Source of the DNA: an uncultured Prevotellaceae bacterium
GTDB lineage: Bacteria > Bacteroidota > Bacteroidia > Bacteroidales > Bacteroidaceae
Reading direction: 5' to 3'
NCBI GenBank assembly: GCA_937915745.1
Contig: CALGGJ010000009.1
Span: forward strand, 1-26,435
Length of the DNA: 26,435 nucleotides
Made by a program: the position numbers and the translations under genes. Every line of letters begins with the position of its first letter. The first letter of the stretch is position 1. Under the pieces are notes generated by a model, which saw nothing but the letters and a program-made list of their open reading frames with translations, had not been told where the DNA came from and did no database searches. This document shows positions 15,829 through 24,445 of the stretch, in pieces.

Positions 15829-17497
15829 GATACTTGCCGAAGTCTATAATTATTGGCTTTTGCTCTGTTTTTTTCTGCTTGGAAGGTTTGGGCTGCTTGG
15901 CGGTTTTGCCTGAGGTTCGGGTGCTTTTGGTGTTGCTGGATTTTGCCTTGAGTGTGGAGGTGCTGTTGTAGTGGTGGTCTATGGCGGCCATTATATTGTC
16001 GTAGGTGTGGTGTGTGGAGGTGGTTGATGGTTCTTGCAGTGCATTGCTTTCGTTGCCGAAGCGGTCGATGGCTGTTACCGCGAAGTAACGTTTGGTTGTT
16101 GCTGAGCCTGTTATCGGGAAGTCTGTGTCTTTGATGTGGTGGGCTAACAGGTTTTCGGCTTTATCGGTATCTACAGGGTATTGGTTGCTGCCGTAGATGT
16201 TGAAGCTGATGAATGGCCATTGTCCGTATGTTGTAGGGTGGCCGTATTGCCAACTTATGGTACCGGTTTCGTGTCTTAGGTTGTATGGTGTCGGTGGGGC
16301 AATGGTGTCGGGCATCCATGTCATGCGTGTCGTGAGTGCAGGGTATGGAAAGAATTCTTTGCTCACGCTGTTGTATATTCCTTTTATGTTTTGTGTAAGG
16401 TGGTAGCTGCGATAGAATGCAATGCCTCCTATTCCTGACCCGCGCGCAGCATACATCTCTGCTCTGACATCGTTCAGTTGCCAGCGACCTTCGTGTGGGT
16501 CGAGGAAGTATATGCCGAGTCCTGCAGCAATGGGGTGTCCGTAGCTGTTTTCTGCCCAGTCGTAGAGGAATGGGTAGAAGTTGTCGGCAATGAAATACAT
16601 CATTGGGAAGAGTATGTCTTGTATGTTTTGTCTGAGCCACGCTTGTGGGTCTTGATATACTGCGTTGAAGCAGTCCCATCCTCCTGAACGATATCTGCTC
16701 AGATTATTGTATTTCCCGACAGGGCTGCTGCTCAGTTTTACCCATGGCTTTATTGCTTTTACTACATCGTGTACGCGTTCTACGATTCGCGTAATGTTGT
16801 TTCGCCGCCATTCTGCTCTTGTCATACCTGTCGATGTGTCGTAGAGGTTGTCATCGTTGAATGCATATGTGCTTTCAGGATACCTGATGTAGTCGAGGCT
16901 TATGCCGTCAACGTCGTATCGTTCTACAATTTCTTTGGCTATGCCGGCAATATAGTCGGCCGTGGCTGGTTGTCCTGGTATCATGAATACCTCGCCCCTG
17001 GTGGTTTTGCAGAGTGACGGATGGTGTTTCATGACCGACATCGCTCCGTACGAGCGTTGACGGGTGTATGTTCCGAGTGGTATGCTCACGAGCCATGCAT
17101 GCAGTTCCATGCTGCGTTTGTGGCACTCGTCGATTGCAAATTGCAGGGGGTCGTAGTCTGGTGCGCGTCCGGCACGTCCGGTGATGGCTTCGTCCCATGT
17201 CTCGATGTCCGATGGGTATATCACACTGCCGCGTATGCGTGTCTGCAGCAATACGGTGTTTATGTTGGCTTGTTGCAGGCGGTCGAGTATGTTGCGCAGT
17301 TCTTGTTTCTGTGCTTCTGTGCTGCGTTCGTTTGTCGCTTTGGTGCGAGGCCAGTCTATTCCTCCGATGGTGGCTATCCACACTGCCCGTTCTTCACGTT
17401 TGGGGGATGTGTTGTCCCATAGTTCTTGGGCGTATGAGGGTATGGAAGTAAGCAGAGTTATTATTATGGATATTATCTTGATAGTGTCTTTGTACAT
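15821..17497 (-). CDS. Secreted glycoside hydrolase-like protein (GHL10 / YngK type)
   Basis: 558-residue exported protein. The signal peptide is residues 1-23 (IISIIITLLTSIPSYA). The GHL10 domain spans about 34-360: REERAVWIATIGGIDWP at the first strand, VDGISLDYIRYP at 196-207, and later KLSSSPVGKYNN and ILFPMMYF. Family members act on, or are thought to act on, glycans including peptidoglycan-related ones; the substrate is not known here. About 420-500 is a fibronectin-III-like domain, followed by a Lys/Ser/Thr-rich flexible tail. The ATG at 17497 is used: an in-frame ATG at 17530 lies upstream of the -7 box and encodes promoter sequence. The 3' end overlaps the convergent gene by 8 bp. 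Confidence 0.85.
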   Translation of the reverse strand: MYKDTIKIISIIITLLTSIPSYAQELWDNTSPKREERAVWIATIGGIDWPRTKATNERSTEAQKQELRNILDRLQQANINTVLLQTRIRGSVIYPSDIETWDEAITGRAGRAPDYDPLQFAIDECHKRSMELHAWLVSIPLGTYTRQRSYGAMSVMKHHPSLCKTTRGEVFMIPGQPATADYIAGIAKEIVERYDVDGISLDYIRYPESTYAFNDDNLYDTSTGMTRAEWRRNNITRIVERVHDVVKAIKPWVKLSSSPVGKYNNLSRYRSGGWDCFNAVYQDPQAWLRQNIQDILFPMMYFIADNFYPFLYDWAENSYGHPIAAGLGIYFLDPHEGRWQLNDVRAEMYAARGSGIGGIAFYRSYHLTQNIKGIYNSVSKEFFPYPALTTRMTWMPDTIAPPTPYNLRHETGTISWQYGHPTTYGQWPFISFNIYGSNQYPVDTDKAENLLAHHIKDTDFPITGSATTKRYFAVTAIDRFGNESNALQEPSTTSTHHTYDNIMAAIDHHYNSTSTLKAKSSNTKSTRTSGKTAKQPKPSKQKKTEQKPIIIDFGKYLN

Positions 17498-17517
17498 ACT
17501 TATCCTTATATTTAATG

Positions 17518-17525
17518 CAAAGTTA
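17518..17525 (-). promoter_or_regulatory. -7 box (TAACTTTG) of the GHL10 gene
   Basis: On the minus strand, TAACTTTG is preceded 12 nt upstream by TTTTC and by further ACTTTTC heptamers (17538-17564), with no TTTG. Transcription would start near 17511, 14 nt before the ATG at 17497. Confidence 0.65.
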
Positions 17526-17642
17526 GTCATTATACGCGAAAAGTGAAAAGTGAAAAGTGAAAACTTGTTGTATAGCTGGTGAATTCATGGGTTGATACAT
17601 TGTTTTTTTACATTTTACTTTTTACTTTTCGCGTATATTGAC

Positions 17643-17650
17643 TATCTTTG
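17643..17650 (+). promoter_or_regulatory. -7 box (TATCTTTG) of the small membrane protein / beta-barrel pair
   Basis: TATCTTTG is preceded 12 nt upstream by TTTTC and another T-rich heptamer. Predicted start near 17657, about 28 nt before the ATG at 17685. Confidence 0.65.
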
Positions 17651-17684
17651 CACAGCGAAAATAACGAATCAACCTACAGGCGTA

Positions 17685-17870
17685 ATGAAGAAATCCCGAT
17701 GGCTGCCCTTGGTGCTGTTTCTTGCAGGTGCGGCTTTTTACGTGAACTATGGTATTGAGTATAATGCGTGGGTGAAGAACTTGCCGCTCATTATAATCGA
17801 CTTTGCAATATGTGTGGCGTTGTTTTTTGCTTTGCGCAAGAAGGAAATCATGGAAAAAAACAGAAAATGA
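17685..17870 (+). CDS. Small two-helix membrane protein
   Basis: 61-residue protein of unknown function. Two hydrophobic segments, about residues 6-23 (WLPLVLFLAGAAFYVNYG) and 33-50 (LPLIIIDFAICVALFFAL), flank a short loop; the tail is strongly basic (RKKEIMEKNRK), suggesting a cytoplasmic C-terminus. The frame is open further upstream, but that part is promoter sequence, so the ATG at 17685 is chosen. Its stop overlaps the next start (ATGA), so it is probably translated together with the beta-barrel gene. Confidence 0.7.
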   Translation: MKKSRWLPLVLFLAGAAFYVNYGIEYNAWVKNLPLIIIDFAICVALFFALRKKEIMEKNRK

Positions 17871-18358
17871 ATACCGATATGAAGAAACTAATGACAGTAA
17901 TGCTGCTTGTGATGGTGGCTGTTGGTGCGAAAGCACAATTTGAGAGTGGTACAAAATATGTAGGAGCTTCACTTACCGGACTTAACATGTCGGTGAGCGA
18001 CAGACACGATTTTGCTGTGGGCGTCAACGTACACGGAGGTTATTTTCTGTCGCGCGACTGGATGGCCGAGGGCATCTTTGGATTCAATAGCTCCAAGCAA
18101 GGCCTCGACCGCTTGCTCATAGGAGCCAAGATGCGCTACTACACACGCGAGAACGGGCTCTTCTATGCAGCCGGTTTGCAGTACGTGCACGAGAAGAAGA
18201 ACTTCAATGACTTACAGCTCACACCCGAACTTGGCTATTGCTATTACCTCAATCATTACATTTCAGTTGAGCCATCAGTATATCTTGACATGAGCCTGAC
18301 CGACACGGCTCACAAGAGCGAACTTGGTGTCAAGGTAGGTATCGGAATATATTTCTGA
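17867..18358 (+). CDS. Small outer-membrane beta-barrel protein
   Basis: 163-residue exported protein. The signal peptide ends at AKA-QF (about residue 24). The mature part alternates hydrophobic and polar residues in about eight strands (KYVGASLTGLNMSV, FAVGVNVHGGYFL, LIGAKMRYYT, LFYAAGLQYVHEK, LTPELGYCYYL, YISVEPSVYLDMSL) and ends in a C-terminal phenylalanine (GIGIYF), typical of barrels inserted by BAM. It fits the general OmpA/OmpW-sized porin-like group; no specific function. An ATG at 17879 (KKLMTVMLL...) is an equally plausible start; 17867 is preferred for the 4-bp overlap with the upstream gene. Confidence 0.75.
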   Translation: MNTDMKKLMTVMLLVMVAVGAKAQFESGTKYVGASLTGLNMSVSDRHDFAVGVNVHGGYFLSRDWMAEGIFGFNSSKQGLDRLLIGAKMRYYTRENGLFYAAGLQYVHEKKNFNDLQLTPELGYCYYLNHYISVEPSVYLDMSLTDTAHKSELGVKVGIGIYF

Positions 18359-18398
18359 TATGGTTGCCGGCCGGCAGGCATCAAACCCGATGTGGTTT

Positions 18399-18480
18399 GA
18401 GTGCGCACGCTCGATGCCGTGAGTGCGCACTCGCAGTATAAAGAGTGCGCACTCGCAAGGTCGCGACTGCGCACTCTTAT
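18399..18480. repeat. 22-bp-period repeat array 2, palindromic units
   Basis: Units start at 18399, 18421, 18443 and 18465, exactly 22 bp apart. The middle two carry the perfect 12-bp palindrome GAGTGCGCACTC followed by GCA; the first and last are variants (GAGTGCGCACGCTC, GACTGCGCACTC). The core differs from array 1 mainly by G for C at one position. The array fills the gap between the convergent beta-barrel and M64 peptidase genes. A further 12-bp palindrome, TGCCGGCCGGCA, is at 18365-18376. Confidence 0.9.
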
Positions 18481-19841
18481 TATTTCTCGGAGCCGGTATA
18501 GAAGTCGGTTATGCCAATGATGGCCCGTGTGCATACAGGACAGAAGTCTTCCACTTCGTTAACATTCATTCTGCACAACTCTGCCGGCCGGTAGGCTCCT
18601 TTGAGCATGTATCCGGCACCTTCATATACTCCCACAACCTTTGTTTTGGCATTCAAGTCCTCGCGTCTGTCGCCACGCTGTGTGTTGGCAGGACGCTGTG
18701 CGCGACCCGACGGGTCGTTGGTGGTGGTCGGAATTGGTGTGCCGGCAGGTATGAGGTCAGCCCACTTCTTGCCGAAGTCTTTCAGTGTGGTTATGTTAGG
18801 CTCCCACGGTTCGGTGTCGGCAGGATACCATTCCACGTGGTTGTCACCATAATTGTATTCGTCGGCCAGACCGGCGTATGAGTGTCCGAACTCGTGTACG
18901 AGCACCTGCTTGAACGTGGCATGATCGCTCGACGAACACATCCACTGATTATATATACCACCGCCGCCATAGCGTGATGTGTTGATGAGTACAATGATGT
19001 GTTCGAACGGCACACAGCTCAAGATGTCGAACAGCCGGTGCACCTTCGATGTGGTGAGGTAGCGGTCGGAGTAAAACGTGTCGTAATGAGCCGACAGTCC
19101 CGTGTTGTGCCAGATGCCCCGGCCTGGTTCGCTCGGTCCGCTCTCTATCGACGGATTTGCCACGGCAACAACATTGAAACGGCTCTTGAGCGACTTGAAC
19201 GGCTCGTGAGAGAAGAGAGCATCGGCTGCACGCTGGCAGTCGTTGTAGAACTTATCCATCTGGTCTGTCGTGTAACCTTCGGCCACAATAGCCAAATCTA
19301 CACACTTATCGATGTCGCCGCTCTTCACGATATATTTGTGGGGAATGCCGTTTTCGCCTATCGGACGTATGAGTATATCGTTCGGGTCAACATGATGGGT
19401 CATCGACGCACACACTTTGTTGTGGTTGTCGGTAAGGGTGACACGAATGTCAACAGCCTTTTTCGGAAACGGAATGTTGTATGCGGCTTCGAAGGCACGG
19501 CTCATCTTTGTAGCCTCGGTCTCGTTGAGCCATTCTTGAAATAGGGTAGAGAAGGTGTGTACGTAGATAAGACGCCCCGACTCGTGGTCGAACACGTTGA
19601 TTTGGGCATTACCCAGGAGATATGTTTCAGCCAGACGTTTCCGGCGTCCTGCCCAGTGTGGTTGCTTATACAGCTGTTCCATCTGAATGTACTGGTGAGC
19701 ACTGTCACCTCCCAGAATGTAGTCAATACGCAGGGTATTGTCTTCGAAATATTGATCGAAGTCTTGTGCGCAGGTTGCAGTTGCGAATGCCGAAAGCGCG
19801 AACACTGCAAGGTGGATTCTGATTAGTTTTTGCAAATTCAT
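18480..19841 (-). CDS. Secreted M64-family metallopeptidase
   Basis: 453-residue exported zinc peptidase related to the M64 (IgA peptidase-type) family. The signal peptide is about residues 1-25 (LAVFALSAFATATCA). The N-terminal part to about 150 fits the family's beta-rich M64_N domain; the catalytic domain follows with IVAEGYT near 186-191 and the zinc motif HEFGHSYAGLADEY at 316-329, giving His316, Glu317, His320 and a downstream Asp. Although the family includes an IgA-cleaving enzyme, the substrate here is unknown. The cysteine in ATATC could mark a lipoprotein but the lipobox is poor. It begins 5 bp after the uvrA stop and is probably the last gene of that operon. Confidence 0.88.
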   Translation of the reverse strand: MNLQKLIRIHLAVFALSAFATATCAQDFDQYFEDNTLRIDYILGGDSAHQYIQMEQLYKQPHWAGRRKRLAETYLLGNAQINVFDHESGRLIYVHTFSTLFQEWLNETEATKMSRAFEAAYNIPFPKKAVDIRVTLTDNHNKVCASMTHHVDPNDILIRPIGENGIPHKYIVKSGDIDKCVDLAIVAEGYTTDQMDKFYNDCQRAADALFSHEPFKSLKSRFNVVAVANPSIESGPSEPGRGIWHNTGLSAHYDTFYSDRYLTTSKVHRLFDILSCVPFEHIIVLINTSRYGGGGIYNQWMCSSSDHATFKQVLVHEFGHSYAGLADEYNYGDNHVEWYPADTEPWEPNITTLKDFGKKWADLIPAGTPIPTTTNDPSGRAQRPANTQRGDRREDLNAKTKVVGVYEGAGYMLKGAYRPAELCRMNVNEVEDFCPVCTRAIIGITDFYTGSEK

Positions 19842-19846
19842 TGTCG

Positions 19847-22615
19847 TTATGTTTTGGTCGTTAAATAGTTTTTAAGGTATCTGCCGGTATGACTCTCATC
19901 GCATCCGGCCACATGCTCGGGTGTCCCTTCTGCTACAATATACCCACCGGCTGCACCGCCCTCGGGGCCGAGGTCGATGATGTGGTCGGCACATTTTATC
20001 ACCTCCATGTTATGTTCGATAATGAGAATGGAGTGCCCGCGCATAATGAGCGACTGGAATGCCGTAAGCAGTTTCTTTATGTCGTGGAAATGGAGGCCGG
20101 TGGTCGGTTCGTCGAATATAAACATTGTGGGCCGTGTCTTTTCCTGTCCGAGATAGTATGCCAGCTTCACGCGTTGGTTCTCACCCCCCGAAAGCGTGGA
20201 TGATGTCTGTCCGAGCTTGATATACCCCAGTCCTACATCCTGCAGGGGTTTCAGCCGCCCCACAATCTTATCCTTCCCATATTGGGAAAAGAACTCTATA
20301 GCCATGTTGACGGTCATCTCGAGGATGTCGTGAATGTTTTTGTCGTGAAATTTCACCTCGAGTATATCACTCTTGAACCGCTTGCCATGACACGACTCAC
20401 ATGTCAGCACGAGATCGTTCATAAACTGCATCTCCACGGTCACGGTGCCTTCACCCTTGCATTCGTCGCATCGTCCGCCGTCGGTGTTGAACGAGAAGTA
20501 TTGTGGCGAATATCCCATTTGCCTGGCCAGTTGCTGTGCCGCCATAAGGCGCCTTATCTCGTCGTAGGCACCTATATAAGTCACAGGATTGCTGCGTGTT
20601 GACGTGCCTATAGGGTTCTGGTCAACAAATTCTATTGACTGCACCATGTCGATATCACCTTCGAGTGCGAGGAATTGCCCCGGGCGTTCGCACACACGGT
20701 CCATGTGACGCATCATGGCACGGAAGAATATATCGCGCACAAGTGTCGATTTCCCGCTTCCGCTCACTCCTGTAACCACCGTCATCACGTTGAGGGGTAT
20801 CTTTACATCAATACCCTTCAGGTTGTTTTCGCGAGCCGAGCGTATCATGATGTAGTTGTTCCATGGTCTGCGGCTGTAGGGCACCGGTATCACCTCACGG
20901 TGTGTGAGGAAGTCGAGGGTGTGTGATTGTGCTGAAAGGGTGGGGGGTGTGAGTTCGGGTTTCGTGCCATCCTCTATGCTGCCTGCCCATACCACCTGTC
21001 CGCCAAGACGTCCGGCATCAGGACCGATGTCTATGATATAGTCGGCAGCACGTATTATGTCTTCGTCATGTTCAACCACAACTACCGTATTGCCCAAATC
21101 GCGCAGCTGTTTAAGTACGGCAATGAGTTGCTGCGTGTCGCGGTTGTGGAGGCCAATGCTGGGTTCGTCGAGTATGTATAGGCTGCCAACCAGACTGCTG
21201 CCCAGGCTGGTAGAGAGGTTGATGCGTTGGCTCTCACCGCCCGAGAGTGTGTTTGACAGACGCGATAGTGTGAGGTATGACAACCCCACATCTTTGAGAA
21301 ACTGCAGACGGCTCTTAATCTCAATCAGCAGTCGGCTGGCTATTTCTGTATCGTGCTTGGAAAGTTGCAGGGTGTCGAAGAAGTCGTATAGCTCGTTTAC
21401 CGGCATTTCCACCAGTTCGGTTATGCTGCGGCCACCCACCTTCACGTAGTTCGCTGCGCGGTGCAGTCGTGTGCAGTGACATGTGGGGCATGTGGCCTTA
21501 CCGCGGTATCTCGACAGCATCACCCTGTATTGAATCTTATATTGGTTTTCGCGCAGCATGTCGAAAAAGCGGTCGATGCATACCGTGGGTTGAGGCCGAT
21601 TGGCAGTGGTGGTGCCGTGCCACAGCAAATCTTTCTGTTGGGTAGTAAGGTTGAAGTATGGCTCGAATATAGGAAAGTCGTATTGTGCTGCTTGTCGGCA
21701 GAACTCGTCTTTCCACGCACTCATTTTCTCTCCCCTCCAGCATATCACGGCTCCTTCACACACGCTGAGTTCCTGGTTGGGTATTACCAACGACTCGTCG
21801 ATTCCCATCACTTTGCCGAATCCCTCGCATTCGGGGCAGGCTCCTATTGGCGAGTTGAATGAGAACATATATTCGTTTGGTTCTTCGAATGTAAGTCCGT
21901 CGGCCTCGAACTTGAGTGAGAAGTGGTGCAGCTGATTGTCGTCGATGAAACGTATGACGCTTTGTCCCTCGCCCTCGTAGATTGCAGTCTCGCAGGCATC
22001 GGTTAGTTGGCTTATCGTGTTCTTGTCGTCGCGCACCTTCATGCGAGCGATGACGAGGTATGTCTTTCCTTCGATGTTTTCGGTAAGGGTGAGTCCTTGT
22101 CGTGCGTATGCTTCAATTTGTCCGGCCTCGGTGCGTCCGGCTCTTGGTATGAGCGGACACATCACCATGAATTTCGTGCCTTCGGGCTTGCTTTTCATAC
22201 ATGCGATGACGTCTTCAATGTTGTTTTTCTTCACCTCTGTGCCGCTTATTGGCGAGTAGGTGTGTCCCGCTCTGGCAAAGAGCATTCTCATGTAGTCGTA
22301 GATTTCGGTCGAAGTGCCCACGGTGCTTCGTGGGTTTCGGCTTATTACTTTTTGCTCTATGGCGATGGCTGGTGGTATGTTTTCTATGAAGTCGCATTCG
22401 GGTTTGCCCATGCGTCCCATGAATTGTCGTGCATAAGTGCTGAGGCTTTCCACGTATCGACGTTGTCCCTCGGCGTATAGTGTGTCGAATGCGAGGCTTG
22501 ATTTGCCGCTTCCGCTCACTCCTGTGATTACGACAAATTTCCCGTGTGGTATATCGACGTCAATGTTTTTGAGGTTGTTGACTCGTGCGCCTCTTATTTT
22601 TATGGTTTCGTTCAT
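19847..22615 (-). CDS. uvrA: UvrABC excision nuclease subunit A
   Basis: 922-residue ATP-binding damage sensor of nucleotide excision repair, working with UvrB and UvrC. ABC half 1 has Walker A GVSGSGKS at residues 32-39, signature LSGGESQR and DEPSIGLH; half 2 has GVSGSGKS, LSGGENQR and DEPTTGLH. Cysteine pairs CPEC and CPTC form the first zinc module, and CDEC and CESC the second. The UvrB-binding region after RRYVESLSTYARQFMGRM is present and the length is normal. The ATG at 22615 overlaps the pyrF stop (ATGA); the open frame extends 47 codons further into pyrF without UvrA-like sequence. Minus-strand neighbours lptB and pyrF lie upstream. Confidence 0.96.
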   Translation of the reverse strand: MNETIKIRGARVNNLKNIDVDIPHGKFVVITGVSGSGKSSLAFDTLYAEGQRRYVESLSTYARQFMGRMGKPECDFIENIPPAIAIEQKVISRNPRSTVGTSTEIYDYMRMLFARAGHTYSPISGTEVKKNNIEDVIACMKSKPEGTKFMVMCPLIPRAGRTEAGQIEAYARQGLTLTENIEGKTYLVIARMKVRDDKNTISQLTDACETAIYEGEGQSVIRFIDDNQLHHFSLKFEADGLTFEEPNEYMFSFNSPIGACPECEGFGKVMGIDESLVIPNQELSVCEGAVICWRGEKMSAWKDEFCRQAAQYDFPIFEPYFNLTTQQKDLLWHGTTTANRPQPTVCIDRFFDMLRENQYKIQYRVMLSRYRGKATCPTCHCTRLHRAANYVKVGGRSITELVEMPVNELYDFFDTLQLSKHDTEIASRLLIEIKSRLQFLKDVGLSYLTLSRLSNTLSGGESQRINLSTSLGSSLVGSLYILDEPSIGLHNRDTQQLIAVLKQLRDLGNTVVVVEHDEDIIRAADYIIDIGPDAGRLGGQVVWAGSIEDGTKPELTPPTLSAQSHTLDFLTHREVIPVPYSRRPWNNYIMIRSARENNLKGIDVKIPLNVMTVVTGVSGSGKSTLVRDIFFRAMMRHMDRVCERPGQFLALEGDIDMVQSIEFVDQNPIGTSTRSNPVTYIGAYDEIRRLMAAQQLARQMGYSPQYFSFNTDGGRCDECKGEGTVTVEMQFMNDLVLTCESCHGKRFKSDILEVKFHDKNIHDILEMTVNMAIEFFSQYGKDKIVGRLKPLQDVGLGYIKLGQTSSTLSGGENQRVKLAYYLGQEKTRPTMFIFDEPTTGLHFHDIKKLLTAFQSLIMRGHSILIIEHNMEVIKCADHIIDLGPEGGAAGGYIVAEGTPEHVAGCDESHTGRYLKNYLTTKT

Positions 22616-23424
22616 AAGAGTGCATCCATCTGTTGTTGTATTTCTTGTGCTCGCTCTGCTGCTACATGTGCGAAGTCGGTCGTCGGGTCGGCATATATGA
22701 TTGCCCGTGAAGAGTTGACGATGAGTCCGCATTCGTCGGTCATTCCGTATCTGCACACCTCTTCGAGGCTTCCGCCTTGTGCCCCGATGCCTGGTACGAG
22801 CAGGAAGTGGTGTGGTACGAAGCGGCGTATTTGTTCAAACATGCGTCCTTGTGTTGCCCCCACGACATACATCATGTTGTCGGCATCGGCCCATTGTTGT
22901 GATTTCTGCAGCACTTGTCCGAACAGTGGTGTACCGCCTGTGTCGGTTATGAGTTGGAAGTCGTGGCTTCCGGGGTTGCTGGTCAGGGCCAGCAGGATGA
23001 CCCATTTGCCGTTGCGGCCGAGGAATGGCGTCACGCTGTCTTGTCCCATATATGGTGCCACAGTCACTGCATCGACGTCCATCTGATCGAAGAAGCATCG
23101 TGCATACATGGCCGATGTGTTGCCTATGTCTCCGCGTTTTGCGTCGGCAATGATGAAGTGGTGTGGATAGGTGATGCGCAGGTATGCTATTGTCTGTTCA
23201 AGGCTTTGCCATCCTGCCAGTCCTGCACATTCGTAGAAGGCGAGGTTGGGTTTGTATGCAATGCAGTACGGTGCTGTGGCATCGATGATGGCACGGTTGA
23301 ATGCAAATATGGGGTCGGGTTCCGACAGCAGATGTTTTGGAATCTTGTTTATGTCGGTGTCGAGTCCCACACATAGGAACGTGCGTTTTTTTTGTATCTC
23401 GGCTATCAGTTCTTTTCGGGTCAT
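22612..23424 (-). CDS. pyrF: Orotidine 5'-phosphate decarboxylase, type 2
   Basis: 270-residue cytosolic enzyme that converts OMP to UMP, the last step of de novo pyrimidine synthesis. It has the type-2 signature DAKRGDIGNT at residues 94-103 with the catalytic Lys96 and Asp, the start FLCVGLDTD, and the C-terminal phosphate-binding block VPGIGAQGG. Length is typical for the longer type-2 form. It starts 18 bp after lptB and overlaps uvrA by 4 bp. Confidence 0.95.
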   Translation of the reverse strand: MTRKELIAEIQKKRTFLCVGLDTDINKIPKHLLSEPDPIFAFNRAIIDATAPYCIAYKPNLAFYECAGLAGWQSLEQTIAYLRITYPHHFIIADAKRGDIGNTSAMYARCFFDQMDVDAVTVAPYMGQDSVTPFLGRNGKWVILLALTSNPGSHDFQLITDTGGTPLFGQVLQKSQQWADADNMMYVVGATQGRMFEQIRRFVPHHFLLVPGIGAQGGSLEEVCRYGMTDECGLIVNSSRAIIYADPTTDFAHVAAERAQEIQQQMDALL

Positions 23425-23442
23425 AGTTGTTGTGTGTGTTTG

Positions 23443-24297
23443 TCAGTTGTCGTCTTCGGCCTCGCGTATTTTCTTTTCTTCTATGAGTTGGAAGTCTTTA
23501 GGGCGGAGTACGAAGTTTGAACCCAGGTATTTGTCGCGCACAATTTTGTTTGCAGCCAGTTCGGGTGGGGTGCCTTTGAACAGTATTCGTCCTTCAAACA
23601 GGAGGTATGCCCTGTCGGTAATGCATAGTGTTTCTTGTACGTTGTGGTCGGTGATGAGTATTCCGATGTTTCGGTCTTTGAGTTTCCACACTATGTATTG
23701 TATGTCCTCCACCGCTATTGGGTCAACTCCGGCAAACGGTTCGTCGAGCATGATGAATTTGGGGTCGATGGCGAGGCATCGTGCAATTTCGCATCGGCGT
23801 CGTTCGCCTCCCGATAGTTGGTTGCCTCGGTTCTTGCGCACTTTTTGCAGCCGGAATTCGTTGAGCAGGCTTTCGAGTTTCTCGCGTTGGTAGCTGCGTG
23901 GCTTGCCGGTCATCTCGAGCACCGTCATGATGTTGTCTTCCACGCTCATGGTTCTGAACACTGACGCCTCTTGTGCCAGGTATCCCACTCCTTTGCGGGC
24001 TCTTACTGCCACGGGATCGTTGGTTATATCCATGTCGCCAATGAATACTTGTCCGCTGTTTGGCACCACAAGTCCTGTCGCCATATAGAACGATGTGGTT
24101 TTTCCGGCTCCGTTAGGTCCGAGCAGTCCCACTATTTCGCCTTGGCGCACATGTATCGACACGTCGTTCACAACGGTGCGTTTGCCGTAGGTCTTCATCA
24201 GGTGGCGGGTATAGAGGGTCATCCGTTGTTCAGAGTATGCGGGTATTTCTGCATCACCGGCATTGTTGAGGACCGGTCTTCTTGTTTCGTCTGCCAT
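23443..24297 (-). CDS. lptB: LPS-export ABC transporter ATPase
   Basis: 284-residue ATPase of the LptB2FG machine that extracts lipopolysaccharide from the inner membrane. Walker A GPNGAGKT is at residues 60-67, signature LSGGERRR at 161-168, Walker B IMLDEPFAGVDP at about 183-194, and the switch histidine in ITDHNV. The LptB-specific strings GYLAQEASVFR and TDHNVQETL are present, as is a short C-terminal extension. The ATG at 24297 is preferred: upstream codons to 24333 run through the promoter. An ATG at 24222 would give 259 residues, closer to E. coli LptB, so the first 25 residues are uncertain. It is the first gene of the lptB-pyrF-uvrA-M64 run. Confidence 0.92.
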   Translation of the reverse strand: MADETRRPVLNNAGDAEIPAYSEQRMTLYTRHLMKTYGKRTVVNDVSIHVRQGEIVGLLGPNGAGKTTSFYMATGLVVPNSGQVFIGDMDITNDPVAVRARKGVGYLAQEASVFRTMSVEDNIMTVLEMTGKPRSYQREKLESLLNEFRLQKVRKNRGNQLSGGERRRCEIARCLAIDPKFIMLDEPFAGVDPIAVEDIQYIVWKLKDRNIGILITDHNVQETLCITDRAYLLFEGRILFKGTPPELAANKIVRDKYLGSNFVLRPKDFQLIEEKKIREAEDDN

Positions 24298-24320
24298 ATT
24301 GGTTGTGGGTTTATTGAATG

Positions 24321-24328
24321 CAAAGTTA
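24321..24328 (-). promoter_or_regulatory. -7 box (TAACTTTG) of lptB
   Basis: On the minus strand TAACTTTG is preceded 12 nt upstream by TTTTC, and further TTTTC and CACTTT repeats follow upstream. The surroundings (TATATTGACTAACTTTGCATT) closely match the GHL10 promoter. Start near 24314, about 17 nt before the ATG at 24297. Confidence 0.65.
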
Positions 24329-24445
24329 GTCAATATAAGTGAAAAGATGAAAGTGAAAAGTAAAAAAACGATGCTGCGGCCTCTTATTTCCTGTGCGATG
24401 TGTCAAGTTTTAACATTTCACTTTTCAATTTTCGGCTAAAATGCT

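Larger units (their letters stand above)
17516..17652. repeat. 36-bp inverted repeat formed by two divergent promoters
   Basis: The left arm 17516-17551 and the reverse complement of the right arm 17617-17652 agree at 33 of 36 positions; the arms are separated by 65 nt. Each arm holds a -7 box, the sequence GACTA, TATACGCG and ACTTTTC heptamers, so the two divergent genes are read from nearly identical promoters. Confidence 0.9.

Noticed and set aside
22616..22756. N-terminal extension of uvrA by 47 codons
   Set aside because: This stretch lies within pyrF in another frame and does not resemble UvrA; the ATG at 22615 overlaps the pyrF stop in the usual ATGA arrangement.
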